Origin: Gnetum montanum
Taxonomy: Eukaryota; Streptophyta; Gnetopsida; Gnetales; Gnetaceae
Direction of reading: 5' to 3'
Assembly: GCA_015680685.1 (NCBI GenBank)
Contig: MNCI01011532.1
Location: forward strand, 963,042 to 1,027,041
Length of the DNA stretch: 64,000 bases
Shown in pieces: positions 10,480-23,419 of the stretch. The stretch's first letter is position 1; every line of letters begins with the position of its first letter. The position numbers were made by a program, and so were the translations under genes. The notes below the pieces were generated by a model. That model saw only the letters and a program-made list of their open reading frames with translations. It ran no database searches and was not told where the DNA came from.

Positions 10480-12480
10480 AGCATTGAAGAAGAAAGGGTT
10501 CAATAACCCCTTGTTCCTACTAGGTCAAAAAGATGGATAGATCCCTTCTTTGGGGGTTCTCAATGAACTAACTCTCCTTTCCTTGGCTTTGACGAAGGGG
10601 ACTTGAACCAAAATTTACAATCCACTATAAACAATCTTGGTTTAAGCAAGAATGGGTCCCATGACTATGGAGAGTTCAAAGGTGGGGATCAAGGTAGGAA
10701 CATGGAACAGACATGATGATCATGGCTATGATTGAAGAAGAGGGGGTAGCAGGTACCATGTTGGTGTTGGCTCTCCTCCCTCTTCTTCACCTTCAACATC
10801 CTCTTCTTCCTCCTCTAGCTCTGACTAAAGCCATAGAGGATGTGATCATGATGAAGGTGATCAACGGGATAGAGATGATTATTTGACTAGGAGGACTAGT
10901 AGAGACCAAGGGCATGTGCCATAAAGGAAGGCTTGCCACCATGAAAGAAGGGGTAGTAGAGGACATGATGGGCATCATGGCCATCATAGAGGCTATGACC
11001 ATGATGATCCTTTGTTGTTAGCAAGGAACATGTTGAATGTTGTAGAGGCCATAAGGATCCTAATGAGGCATGTGAAAGATAGCATAATCAAATGGTTGGC
11101 TATGAGCAATATCCCTAAGTTTGAAAGGGGATACAACTCAAATCCATATAACCATCTTCAAGCCTTTCACAATGCCTTTACCTTACAAAACATTGAAAAT
11201 GAATGACAGAAGTTAAAGTTGTTCCCAAGGATACTAATAAAAAAAACTAAAAGTTGGTACTAGTCTTTAGAGCTGGAATTAATCTATTAATGGAATATGA
11301 TGCTTGAGCTCTTCAATGACAAGTATCAAACATACTTCCAAGTGTCCAATTTGAGAAAGTAGATCCAAAGTTGGAAATAAGGAACACATGAACCCTTGGA
11401 TGTAGCCATAGGAAGGTAGTATTCTCTCTTACACTGATGTCCTTACCATGATTATTCTTAAAGGAAGTAGCTCTACCATATCATAGATGGACTCCACACA
11501 AAAACATAGAGAACTCTTGGGATCTATGCCCAAGGGAGACTTTTAAAACTTAGAGCCCACTAGATTCAATGGGTCATTAAGCAAGTTCCCAAAGAAGAAG
11601 GAGAGTTGAGAAAAAGGGAATGTATGGAAGAGTACAATTGGGACCCTTCCATTCAAAAAAAAAGAAGGTCTAGTTCTGAGATAATAAGGAGGCACCTCTT
11701 GATGAGGTGATGCAACACAAGACCTTGTTGATTCAAAAGTCTATTTTTGAAAATTTGGCTAAGGTAGATAAAATGTAGAACTCTTTGAATGAGAAGTTCC
11801 AAACTACTCTAAAAATATTAGAGGTATCCAATGAGAAAAGTAGTGATTATGATCGTAGGAGAAGGAAGGAAGTTGAATTTGTCCACCAAAGGGATAAGGG
11901 CAAGGCTATTGTTATAAAGGAGGTTGTGGACTCCAAATCAGATGATGATGGTGGATGTGACATCTACCACTACGAACATCCTAAGGGATGTTATTCCATT
12001 GGGGCACACATGCATGAGTATAGGGTATATGCTCTAAATTCTATATTGGTAAGAAGGCAAGCACCTAGAAGGTTGTCTTATCCTCAATACAACCCTAAAT
12101 AGTTCCATCAACAATAAGCCTACTATTCAAGTGGAGTTGCACCACAACCTTATGAGTAATATCATTAGTGGCAACAACCAAATTCATGGGGGATGCCACC
12201 ACCAAGGTAGCAGTACCCTTACCAGCAACCTTATCCATATGGGTACTATGTTTAGCAGCCCATTCTCTGCATGACTCTTCTAGTCATGCTTCATTCCAAC
12301 ATCACTACTACCCTCTTGAATACTATAGAGCCTAATCTCCAAGAGAGCAATCCTCATTTCCTCAGTAACCTCCTCATTCTTCTACTCATGTCCCTCTACC
12401 CTCAACTAAATTACCACTTGCTCCATCAATGCAAGGTGAGATTCCAGCCCAATCATAGTAATGTAACACCACTAGGGCTA
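10480..12480 (+). pseudogene. Degenerate gag of element B
   Basis: A serine run and an arginine/aspartate/histidine-rich stretch (about 10720-11000) precede a gag core (about 11012-11400) with the pattern PKFERGYNSNPYNHLQAFH and LFPR...WY, matching the gag of element A. A lysine-rich part (11785-12090) ends in a decayed zinc-knuckle-like CDIYHYEHPKGC. Several in-frame stops (for example just after 11204) disable it. The protein would have formed the virus-like particle. 9985-10480 is untranslated leader without a clear feature. Confidence 0.7.
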
Positions 12481-12599
12481 TAAACTTATAGCCAACTCCT
12501 CAGCCAAGTGGTTTGGAACATAAATCTCAGAAAAGATCCTTCTTCTAAACCAACGGTCCTACAAAGCCCTTACAAACACTTGCAGTTGATAACCCTACT

Positions 12600-13140
12600 T
12601 CTCCCTCATCCTTTGCAAACTTGTTCAAGAACCCTTTAAACCAAATGCCTCCCAAAGTGCATATTGTGATGATGACCCATCCTATCATGGATTGGATAAA
12701 GGCTAGCCACGTCTATAGAAAAAGATATGATCATGGGAATCCCCTAATCTATTTGCAAACCATCAAGAATGAGCCTTACAAAGCTCTTATGGTTTGGTAT
12801 GAATTTGATTGTCCATGAGATGTACAAAGCATGAAACCTACCTCTACTTAAGAAGAGAAACATTCATCTTAAGTTAGTAGACTAGTCCTGCATTGTTCCC
12901 TTCGGATTGGTGAAGGACATTGTGACCATTGTCTGTGGGTGGTCCTATCCTACTGACTTCCTTTTGAATGGCATTATTAACTACAAGTGGGACTTCCCAA
13001 TCATCATGGGAAGCACTTGGTTAAGTACCATTGATGCACGTTTGGGAATTAGAGATCTCTCTTTAGAGATTTTGAAGGAAAATGAATTTGGGAAAATAGA
13101 TAAGAAGAGCGCATTTCAAGCATTGCATACAGTGACATAG
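12600..13140 (+). pseudogene. Degenerate protease of element B
   Basis: The C-terminal half is recognisable: FPIIMGSTWLSTIDARLG at about 12985-13040 corresponds to the retropepsin G-R-P/S-W-L block. The active-site triad region near 12780 reads ALMVWYEFD, where an LLDSGS-type motif is expected, so the catalytic aspartate context is lost. Stops interrupt the frame between 12818 and 12907. Confidence 0.6.
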
Positions 13141-13679
13141 GGTGTAACTATTTGTAGAAATTATGGTCCATTAAAAGTACATCTATCCTAGCATGTAGAC
13201 ATTATTTAGACATGACAAAAATTCAAAGGTGCATGTATGCACTAGCCACAAAGTAGGAGGGTGCCCAATGGCTAACAATTGATCCTAAAGGTAGTTCAAC
13301 AATATGCATGGAACCAACTAAGGGCCTAACAACTACCTATGTTAAAGGCATAAATGAACTACAATAAGTTCATTACTAACTCTTTGATGATGAACCTGAT
13401 GACATCAATTGGGGAGAGTTGGAAATCCTTGAAAGTTTCAAATATGAGCCCTTGGAGTTGAAAACTCTACTAGCCAGAATGGAATATGCTTTTCTAAAAA
13501 CTGATAAGTTAGTTATAATCAATTCAAATCTTGCTCTTGAACAAAAGAGAAGTTGTTGATGGTGGTCAAAAAATGGCCAACAACCTTCGCCTACACATAT
13601 CATGAACTAACTAGAATTTCTTGGATATGCCAACACTGCATTTATACATATTCTTCCATGATGCCAAAAAGGTAGACGT

Positions 13680-14900
13680 AGCATCGATTGAATCCCAAAC
13701 TCAAGCAGATCATCAATGAGAAAATTGAATAACTCCTCAAAGTGGGCTTCATCTATCCCATTGTGGATAGTAAGTGGGTTATTTCACTTATGATAGTGCC
13801 AAAGAAAGGTTACAAATGGAGGGTTTGTATTGACTTCAGGCTATTGAACATGGCAACATACAAGGATCATTTTTCATTACCATTTGTGGACTAGTTGTTG
13901 GACACCATCTCTAGGGATTGCTTTTACAGCTTTTTGGATGGTTATAATGGTTATAATCAAATCCAGATCACACTTGAGGATCAGGCCAAAACCACATTCA
14001 CAAGTCCTTAGGGGACTTTTGCATAAAAAAAGATGTCATTTGGTCTATCCAATGCCCCTGCAACTTTTTAATGCCTTTTCCTAAGCATTTCAATAATAGA
14101 TTGGTAGTGAGGTGAAAGTCTTAATGGATAACTTCTCCACCTATGGGGCTACATTTGAGCAAGCACTAGACCATCTTGAGTAAGTGCTAAAAAGGTGTGT
14201 GGAGATAAACCTTTGGCTTAATTAGTAAAAGAGCCATTTGGTGGTCCAGGAGGGCATTGTTTTGGGGCACAAAATATCACAAGCAGGGATTGAGGTGGAC
14301 CTTGAGAAAGTAAGGATCATCTAAGGAATTACCCATCAGTTGGAAACTGTTAAAGATATCCAATAATTCCTTGGTCACACTCTCTACTACCGACATTTCA
14401 TAGAGAATTTCTCTAAGATAGCCAAACCATTGGTGGAGCTTACAAAAAAGGAAGCTTTGTTTGTTTGGATTGAGGAATTTGAGAATGCATTCCAGCAACT
14501 CAAGCAAAAGCTTAGAGAGATTCCAATTTTACAAGGATCTGAGTGGTTTAGACCCATTCACAATATGATGTACATCTCCAATTATGCTTTGGGAGTCATG
14601 CTCATATAGTTGGATGATCAAAAACGTCCTTACTATATCCAATGTGCGAGTTTAAGCATTATGGGTACACAGTTGAATTACATCACAACAGAGAAAGAAT
14701 TGATGGTGTGGTGTATATCTTGAAAAAATTCAAGCATTATGTGCTTGGGTACAAGGTGTTCATACACACAAATCACAGTGCAATCTGGTTCCTTATGAAC
14801 AAACCAACGGTGAGACCCCATGTTATATGATGGTTAGTGATCTTGTAGGAATTCGATCTCACAATGGTAGATCAAAAGGGAACTAAGCATATGGTTGCTA
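13680..14900 (+). pseudogene. Degenerate reverse transcriptase and RNase H of element B
   Basis: RT blocks in order: LLKVGFIYPI (about 13730), WRVCIDFRLLN (13820), FLDGYNGYNQI (13930), MSFGLSNAPATF (14034-14069), then LMDNFSTYG at about 14123, where the catalytic F/Y-x-D-D box reads MDN, so the second aspartate is lost. RT connection and RNase H traces follow (YYRHFIENFSKIAKPL near 14390; an N-H-S-A stretch near 14775). Many stops. Enzymatically dead. Confidence 0.8.
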
Positions 14901-15049
14901 ACCACTTGTCTTAGTTGAGATGGAACAAAAAAGCATAGGAAAGTCCACTTTCTAATCAATTTCTTGATGAAGTCCTCTTTGTTGATGCTATAAATAAACA
15001 AGTACTCACTAAACCTAATTAGTATGATTGCATCCTCACATACCTTCTC

Positions 15050-16200
15050 ACTTAGGAGATGCCATAAGTGTTGGACAACAAGAAGAAACAATAGTTTCTT
15101 TATCAAACCAAACAGTTGATGAAGATCAGTAGACACCTTTACAAGGTGTGTGCCAATGGCTTGGTTCATTGGTGTGGTCTTAATGCTAACCAATTGCACA
15201 TCCTCCAAGATGCTCATGAGGGCCTTTGTGGGGGCCACTATGCTTGGAGACATATGACCATTAAGATCTTAATGTTAGGGTATTATTGGCCAACACTCTT
15301 TAGGGATGTCCATCATTTTGTCCACTCCTATGATCACTGCCAATGTGATGGTTTGATGACTACTTGTATGGAGGAACCTTAGTAGTGGATCCAACCATTG
15401 GAATCCTTCGACATCTAGGGCATTAACTTTATGGGTCCCATCACATCCATGTTAAATGGAAAGGCATACATCATAGTCACAGTTGATTATTGTATGAAAT
15501 GGGTAGAAGTAATAGTTGTCATTGACTATACATCTTCTATAGTTGCTTAGTTTGTATAACAAAATATTGTAAATAGGTTTGGTGTGTCACATGCATTTGT
15601 TTCTAATAACGAAACTCACTCTATAGGCACTATCTTTTGGAAGCTCATGTAATGCTTAGGGGTAGAACATAAATCAACAATACCCTACCACCCCCAAGCC
15701 AAAGGTCAAGGAGAGGTAACAAATAGAAAAATCACTAAGATATTAATAAGAACAATAGACTAGAACACTAAACTTAACGATGCCCTTTGGACCTACCACT
15801 CAACTTGGAAACTCCATATAGCCTATTCTTCCTATGAGTTAGTGTATGAAAAACTACCAATTCTTCCTATATAGTGTGAGCTCCGTACACTTTCAAGAGC
15901 TTGTGATCTTAACCTTTACCTAAGTATAGCATAAAAATAGAAGACGTTGAACAAGAAATGCCATGACCTCAAAATAAGGAAGGTAAAATTTCAACCAAAA
16001 GATAAGGTCCTTTACTAGAATCCCACACATATTCCATAAAGAACTACATTCCAAACATTGTGAAAAGAACCTTATGTCATCTATGAAACCTTGTCTTCTA
16101 GAGCCATGTTGATCTACAAACCTAAAAGCCCAAGAAAAAGCTCTTAGTCAACATCCAACAAATAAAGCCTTTCTATGAGCCTAAGAGAGCCACTGACCAC
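15050..16200 (+). pseudogene. Degenerate integrase of element B
   Basis: The zinc-binding part reads AHEGLCGGHY...YDHCQ (about 15210-15345), with one zinc cysteine replaced by tyrosine. The core starts near INFMGP (15420-15440). The second catalytic aspartate is changed (SNNE in place of SDNG near 15605), and the glutamate is kept in GQGEVTNRK (15707-15730). The product would have joined element cDNA to the chromosome. Stops throughout. Confidence 0.78.
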
Positions 16201-17060
16201 AACACCTCCTCAAATGAACAAGCATGCTCAACATTTTAAATCTTATCCTTCTAGCTTAGTCATGGAGGAGATAGTCATCCATGCTGAACATACAAAGTGG
16301 CTCCTCAGTTTTAAATTTTTTCTTGGTTTCCAACATTTTTTATTTTACAATGTCTTTAGTACATTTTATCTTTCTTGAATATTTTACAATTTCTTTTATA
16401 TTTTACTTTATTTTGATCTATGTTTTTCTCCATTGTTTTATCATGTTCACAGTATTTCTAGATCTTCAACCACATTAATTTTACACTCAAAATTTCTTTA
16501 TTTCTCCTTATTTTAATTATGAAAATTTTTGGTCATAGGCCCCATGAACAAGATCCCATCTATGGAGCTAGTCATGTTGATATGATCTTGAAAATGCAAC
16601 AAAAAAATCCTATAAATATGCACAACCACATTTAGTAGTTTTCCACATTTGAGCTCAAAAGAGAGAGTTTTTGCATTTTGCAAAGCGCATAACTTTCAAA
16701 ACATTTGTCTAATTACCCTCATTCTTCAGTCCTGAAGCNTTGTTTGATTACCCTCATTCTTCATTCCTGAAGCTACCGAAGGTAAGCTCTACGTCATGGA
16801 GGCCACACACCTTAGGTTTTTAACAAAAAAATTTTCTAACTCCCACAAAGGTTTAACTAAGAAAGTAGCATTAAAATCGTCAATTTATGAAAGTTAAACC
16901 TTTCCAAAAAATTCTGGTAACCATATTAATCAAATAATGTTAAAATAATATTAAAATAATGAATCTACCATGGTCACAACTTAGCTAAAGTATAACTACC
17001 CAGTGAGATAAGGTACCTAAACATTATAAGTTATACATCACACGCTAATCCTTGGTTCTG
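16200..17060 (+). other. Spacer between pol and extra ORF of element B
   Basis: T-rich DNA resembling 24840-25090 of element A. A 36-base stretch (TAATTACCCTCATTCTTCAGTCCTGAAGC...) is duplicated across an undetermined base at 16739. No coding function seen. Confidence 0.6.
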
Positions 17061-19830
17061 TTGTGACCATAGATGACACCAAAGGGAAAGCATCTGCAGG
17101 AAGGATGACTATCCCAACTAAGGGACAAATAGATAAGAATGAGAATGGGCTAAGAATAACCTTAGGAGTAGGCAGCAAAAACCCATGCAATAGGACCTCT
17201 TTAGGAGGAGCCCAAAGTGGAGTCTATCAAAGAAACTTTTGAAGTGGCCACACCTGAAGAATCCCACTGAGATGAGGCATTTGGACTAAGATTGAACCTT
17301 GAGGTCACCTTGTTAGAGGCCTGCCTCATGCAAATTACATCTAAGAAGGTTAAAAAATCCATACTTTAGGAGCTAAAATTTGGAACCTTCTTGGAGTTTA
17401 CTTCTTCATAAGTTGAGACGCAACTTCAAAACTCTCCCATGTGGCCCATCATCATTTTCCATAGGGAGTGGTACATCGAAGAGACATATCTCTTCTAGAG
17501 CAATAGGTAGGCTGATGCCATGGTCAAAATCATGGACATAACTTTGTCCTACTTGGTAAAAGTAATTTGTAAGGCCCTTGGGTTGTTTCAAACTAAGGCC
17601 ACTTTAGCTAAAATTCTGACATAGGTAGATCCAATGATCAAGAATGAATGAACACAGTGGTACTATGGAGGGACCATAAGGAATTCAGTGCACTCACAAT
17701 GGAAAAACATGCCTATTTCAAAATTGTGACCTTTCACTTCAATCCTATGATGAGGCCTAGTAAGATCACAACCTTCTTCACATATGCGTGAGTTGCTCTA
17801 AGAGGAAGATTCCCTAACAACCTTCCACATTTAATAATGAATTTGAAAGAAAGACACTCCCCTTACCATGTCTTATAAAAAAATTATGCAAAAGAGGAGG
17901 CATAGTGTGCTACACTAATTACACAGTTCATCATGCTCCAACCACTTCTTGGATGGAGATAATGAAGGACAAAGTGCATGCAAAGGTGGTCTAGGAAGAG
18001 GAATAGAAACTACTACCTTCACCACCCACTCATGAAATAATGTTGGAGCCCTATGCTACTATTGAACGCATGCGTGAACTTTGTGAGCAGCTCTTGCAAT
18101 AGTAGCAACAATAGGTAGGAACAAGTGGTGGTGATCCATTTGTGTACCAACTATCCATGAGCCATCTTAATGAAGTGGCTCAAACCATTAGCCACATGGA
18201 GTGTGGGATGCCAATATTTTCTACCCAACAAATGTAGGTGCTTGCAAGGTCAAGTCCAAGCACTTGAGAGGCAACAATGTCCTTATCGTAGTAGTAGCAA
18301 TTCCTAGAAATCTTTGGGAATGTCACTACCTTTTTGGTGCATTTGGAGGCGGGTGAGGAGGTAATTATCTTGGAGATGCAACACTAAGGGTAAGAGACAT
18401 TGATTGAAGTGGTTGTTGATAGAGTGGCTGAATCACTTACTGCGATTGTGGTATCTGTACTAGACATTTTTGCACTTAGAGATGTGCAGACATCTGTAGG
18501 CATTGTCAAGTGTAGCCTAACATGAGAAATTATTGGATCAACTAGTGGAAACCAAGAAACGGATTTTAGATGTCTTTGACCTTTTGGATACCATCACACC
18601 TACCCAAACAGAGTTGCTCAAGGCAAGGGGTAAATGCATCATCATAGATGGGCAACTTGAAATAGCTAGAGTAGAAAACCAACACTTGGTTGTGGAGGTT
18701 ACTGAACTAAGAGCTCATCTCATAGATTCTATGGTACTCAATTAAGTAATCACACAGCACGAAGCTTTCCAAAAAATTTAAGCCAAACTCAAAGAGGCTA
18801 AGTACATAAAGGAATTAACAATATTTGACCAATCCTTGGCCAATGCCACAACACACAACATCTAGAAGGACTTGGTCTAGACTCGTTAGGAGGATGAACT
18901 TTAATAGCAAAAAGTCATTGCCTACAAAATGTTGATGCACAAAAGTAAAAAATTTTTAAATTCATCCATCAATAGTAAGAGTAGCTTGTTAGGGTGAACA
19001 TTAAATTGAGGAGGTTGGTAGTAGAAAATAGAAATTTCTCGATGGAGGAGGTTTGTGCCTTGCACCAAAAGCTTGCAATAGAAATCACAGCTTGGAAAAA
19101 TGAGGCCCTTAAGTTTGAAAGGATGAAAAATCATTACATTGACCATGTTGTCTTGTAGAAAAAAATAAATGAAAAACACATCCAACTAGAAAAGGCAAAA
19201 GTTAATGAGGCCCTCCAGTAGCTCCAGTAAGGAGGTGAGGTGTGGCAGCCTATCTTTGATGGGCATAATGAATACAACAAAGTAGAAATTTGCATGAAGG
19301 AGTTGCAAATCAAGTAAATGACTAAATACATGAAGCTTGCCAACCTCTGATATGCAAACCTAGTTATGCTAATTGCCTAAACCACAGTTAGAGTTAGAAA
19401 AGAAAGTGGCCAACTCCTACTTATTATATGAGGTAGAGTTCAAACACCAAAAAAAACGAAGCAAAAGCTTGAGGTTGTAAATGTAGAACTTGAGGTTCAG
19501 AAGGGGAATTTCACTTATCAAAGATTAACTACTGAGAACCTAACCAAGAGGATGAATGACTACAAGGAGTTGTAGAATTCACTTAGGGCATTTAACATCA
19601 AACACAAATAGTTTGCTACTTGATTTGCTAATGTGAAGGATTTGTTCCCCACAATGCCATGTTTGTGGGATATTCCTATTTTGGACCACATTGGTAAAGT
19701 AGTGTGCACCATAAATGATCCTCAAAGTAACGAGAAGAAGATGAAGGTATTATTGGATGTCTTTCATCTTTCACTAGTAGTTGCAGCTATAGCAAGACAA
19801 CCACAACCACCACCTCAATAACCACATTTA
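17060..19830 (+). pseudogene. Extra ORF of element B (plant-transposon-type, coiled coil)
   Basis: A broken frame of about 900 codons lies between pol and the polypurine tract. Its N-terminal part (ELKFGTFLEFTSS near 17375) matches the extra ORF of element A. The C-terminal two-thirds (about 18480-19620) is rich in E, K, L and Q and looks like a coiled coil. In Athila elements this position holds the so-called env-like or plant-transposon-protein ORF, whose function is unknown. Many stops. Confidence 0.6.
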
Positions 19831-20123
19831 TGTAAAGTAGGAGAAGGTCCTTCGAAGCTTTAGGAGCCTTCACTACCTAGGACTATTTGATTTTCCTCCT
19901 CATCTTCAAGGCATTTGAGGAGTTGTGTTGTCGTTTTTTATCATGGTGTTCAATTTTGTTTTCCAGAACACCAATATTTGTAATGATTATAAATTTTTAT
20001 ACTTGGGCACTTAGTTTTTGTTGTGTTAGTTTGTGTGTTTGTAGTTAGTTAATAATTCCATACTTTCCCAAAATTTTGTAAAGAACTTGTTCCTCTTTTT
20101 GTTTTCTCGAGGATGAGTTTTCA

Positions 20124-20139
20124 TTTAGTTGTGGGGGTA
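20124..20139 (+). other. Polypurine tract of element B
   Basis: TTAGTTGTGGGGGTA immediately precedes the 3' LTR; this is the plus-strand priming site. Confidence 0.75.
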
Positions 20140-20984
20140 TGATGAAGTGTGATTCATTGGGCCATGTTGATAGGATCCCATTAACGTAGGGTTTTCCATG
20201 TTGACAAGTACTCATCGACATGACACCCTATCATTGCCTATAAATGTGTGTCTACCTGCAAAATTTATGACATCTATCCATTAGTTGTAGAAAAGCTCTT
20301 GTAGTTTTTCCTTCCCAAAATTAGAATATTTTCTAAGTGCTCATAGTAGGAGTCAAAGAAGTATATGGATCTTTATTTGAACACTAATGTACCCAAGCAC
20401 CTTAGTGTGAATGATAATAAAGACAAGCTTTCTGATTAAACCTTACAACACTTGGAATAGATTAATGTTTTGTTATGCATTTATTATCCCTACACTTTAT
20501 ATTAATGATTCCTAATTAAGTAATTAATATTGATTAAATAAAAAATAAGAAATATAAGTATGATCACTTCGAGCATACGTTAACGCTTGTTAATCCTAGT
20601 AGCACCTAATGATTAGTAACCTAGTAGTGTTGCAATGTGTTTAGGATGTGTACATAATGTGGGAACACATGCTTATGTTAGGATTAGTTAAGTGTTAGCT
20701 AGTTATTAGATTAAATAAATTAATTAAACATTTATTATTCTATTTCTAGCACTTATGTGATTAAACAATAAAACATAAAATGATAAAAATTAGATGCCTT
20801 CATTACACTTAACTATACACTTACATATCATAAGTGGAATTGAGAAGAAAAAGATTACAATTGTTAATGTTCACCTCTTAGATCTAGTGTACTTGGAGAG
20901 ATAAGTCTATGGAATTTGATCTGATCGCTTAGTGAATGCTAGTGATTGATATGTTTGAGGGTAGGGTATACTTGCTACTCATCA
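20140..20984 (+). repeat. 3' LTR of element B
   Basis: TGATGAAGTG to CTACTCATCA; direct repeat of 9090-9964, with TATAAAT near 20240. Confidence 0.9.
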
Positions 20985-21000
20985 TGTCTTAACCCACAAC

Positions 21001-23165
21001 ATGGCTTCAAGTAAAGATACATCATAACCTACCAAGGAGACAAAAAGGGGCAATGATGAAATTAGGGATGAAGAAGAATAGAGTATGCTAATGCAAGCAA
21101 GGATCTCTTATGCTCATCATGATCCTTATGATCTTGATTTTACTTTCATCTTTCACCAAGATGAGAAACTAAGGTGGAGAGAATGACAAGGTAACATTAT
21201 TCTACCTCTAAAGTGCTCAACACTCATCATGCTTCAAATAGCTGTAAAGGGCATGGATCTAAGTAAAGCACTTGATAGGTATCATGTGATCAAACACATG
21301 ACATGGTCCTATTAGCACATTGAGAAAGAAGTTAAGAGAGATGTTGCCATGGAGATTAAAGATTTGCATGATAAAGAAAATAAAGTCAACTCTCTTATTG
21401 TCTTAGAAGAGCTTGATGGTGATGCATTCATCTCTAAGAAACTCCATCAAAATCATGAGGTCCATTTGCAAATCCCTATCATTCGATTGGAGGAACCTGT
21501 CAAAGTTTAACTACATTCCACCCTAGTAGAGACACCTAAGAGGGAGGCAACTGACTCAAAGTATAAGCAGGACTCAAGGCCAAGAGTTTCTGTTGGATCC
21601 TATAGAGAAGAACACTAAAGTTATGAAAGGAAGACAAGTTGACACTATTCTCCTACTGCCTCATCCTCATCCTCATGGTCATCAATGGACTTTGATAGGA
21701 AGAGGCTAAGGCAAAAAGACCATGATAGGAAGGAGAGAAGGACTCATGATTACCATGACTATCGACCAAGGCATTTAGATGAGGAAGATGAAGATTATGA
21801 ATGAAGAAGACATAGGAATAGAAGGAAAGATCAAGAACAACATAAGCACCAAAGGGGGTATTACTATAATGAAGCCAATGAACTTGATTATGATGATGAA
21901 CCCTTATTGGCTATGTGAAGCATGATCAACATTAGGGAAGCTATTTATACTTTGACCAGGAACATTAGGGATAGCCATATCAAGCAACTAGATATGGATA
22001 ACATGCCCAAATTTGAGGATGATTATAATGTTGATCCTCAACATCACCTTAAAACATATCATGATGCCTACATCCTACAAAATATTAAAAGTGATTACCA
22101 AAAATTGAACTTGTTCCCATGGAAATTTGTGAAAGATGCTAAGAGTTGGTATAGATCACTTTAACCAAAATCAATCAGAAGATGGAGAACCATGCTAGAG
22201 CTCTTCAATGATAAATATCAAACTTATTCACAAGTGACCAACTTGCGGAAACAAATCCAAGGATGAAAGCAAGGGATCCATAAATCCCTTAATGTGAAAA
22301 TGGTTAGGTATTATTCACTAAGGCACAGATCCCTAGGCCATAGATTCTTACAATTGGAATAGCTAAGGCACATTGTAGATGGATTACAGAATAAGACCAA
22401 AGAGATCCTTAGGGTTTATATCCAAGGANAAGATGAGCTAAGAAAGATAGAATTAGCTAAAGAATATAATAGAGACTTGTCTATCAGGAAAAGAGATGTA
22501 AGAGTTTGTTATACTTAAGAAGAAGAAACCTTGGATCAAGTAATTTAGAAGAAGGCTCTACTAATTTAGAAATCTGTAACTGATATTGTAGCAAAGGTAG
22601 AGAAAATGTGGGACTCATTTGATGAAAAATATACAACAACATTAAAGATTGTGGAAGAAAGATCAAAGCAAGCCTTTGCTAAGGGTAAGAACAATAAGAA
22701 GAAGAGATATTTTGGATGAAAGGGCAAAGTAGCTTAAGTGGTTGAGTGTTCAGACATAAGCTCCAAAGATGAGGAAGGATGCATTATATGCCAATACGAA
22801 CATCCCAAATGATGTTGTCTAGTAATGACACACTTACAAGAGATAGGGACATATGCACTTAATCCCAAATTTGTTAAGAAACAAATGCCCAAACAGTTAC
22901 CTTATCCTTAAGGTAACTATAGGCAAACCTTCCAACCAACATACTATCCTAGTGGAGCCTACCCACAGTCATAGGAGTACTACCATAAGTAGTGAGAACA
23001 ACCCTAATATTGGGTTATGCCACCACCATGCCAACAATATCCATATTGGCACCAAGACCCATATGGATACTATGTGCAACATCCAATCTCTCTCGATAAT
23101 GCTGTTGTTCAAAATCACAATATTATCCCACTAAGTACCATAGACCAATACTGCCAAGGATAGAT
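21001..23165 (+). pseudogene. Degenerate gag of element A
   Basis: The ATG at 21001 (MASSKDTS) opens an N-terminal region, then a serine run with an arginine/aspartate-rich low-complexity part (about 21650-21860), then a gag core at 21922-22400 (MPKFEDDYNVDPQHHLKTYH, LFPWKFVKDAKSWY, LFNDKYQTYSQV) and a CIICQYEHP zinc-knuckle remnant at about 22780. A proline/tyrosine/glutamine-rich tail ends near 23165. There are several in-frame stops, and an undetermined base at 22429. B's insertion left this coding region intact because it entered just upstream. Confidence 0.75.
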
Positions 23166-23419
23166 TCAAACTTGTATATGAATCCATCCACAGCTGATTC
23201 ATCAAATCAAACTCCTTATTATTTTCCATCAGTGTCACCATCCATTATTTAAGGGAAATTACCATCAAAATTGTAGTAGAGAAAAGCTATAAGGGAAGTG
23301 AATATACAAATAAAGGATTTGACTAGCAACACTCAAGGCCAATCAAAGAAACATTATTTATTTAGGACAAGTCCAAAAAGGCTAGTAGAGTTGGAAGCTC
23401 ATTAAAACAAGATTTTTCT

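Larger units (their letters stand above)
9090..20984 (+). mobile_element. Element B: Athila-type Ty3/gypsy retrotransposon inside A
   Basis: LTRs at 9090-9964 and 20140-20984 flank a decayed but complete order: primer site, gag, protease, RT, RNase H, integrase, extra ORF, polypurine tract. Length is 11.9 kb. All coding parts have many in-frame stops. It inserted a few bases 5' of A's gag start codon, so it is younger than A's insertion. It belongs to the same lineage as A (similar gag, extra ORF and LTR ends) but to a different family, because the LTR bodies differ. Confidence 0.88.

Noticed and set aside
10793-11002. Minus-strand ORF rich in methionine and serine
   Set aside because: It is the reverse of the low-complexity D/H/R-rich gag segment of element B.
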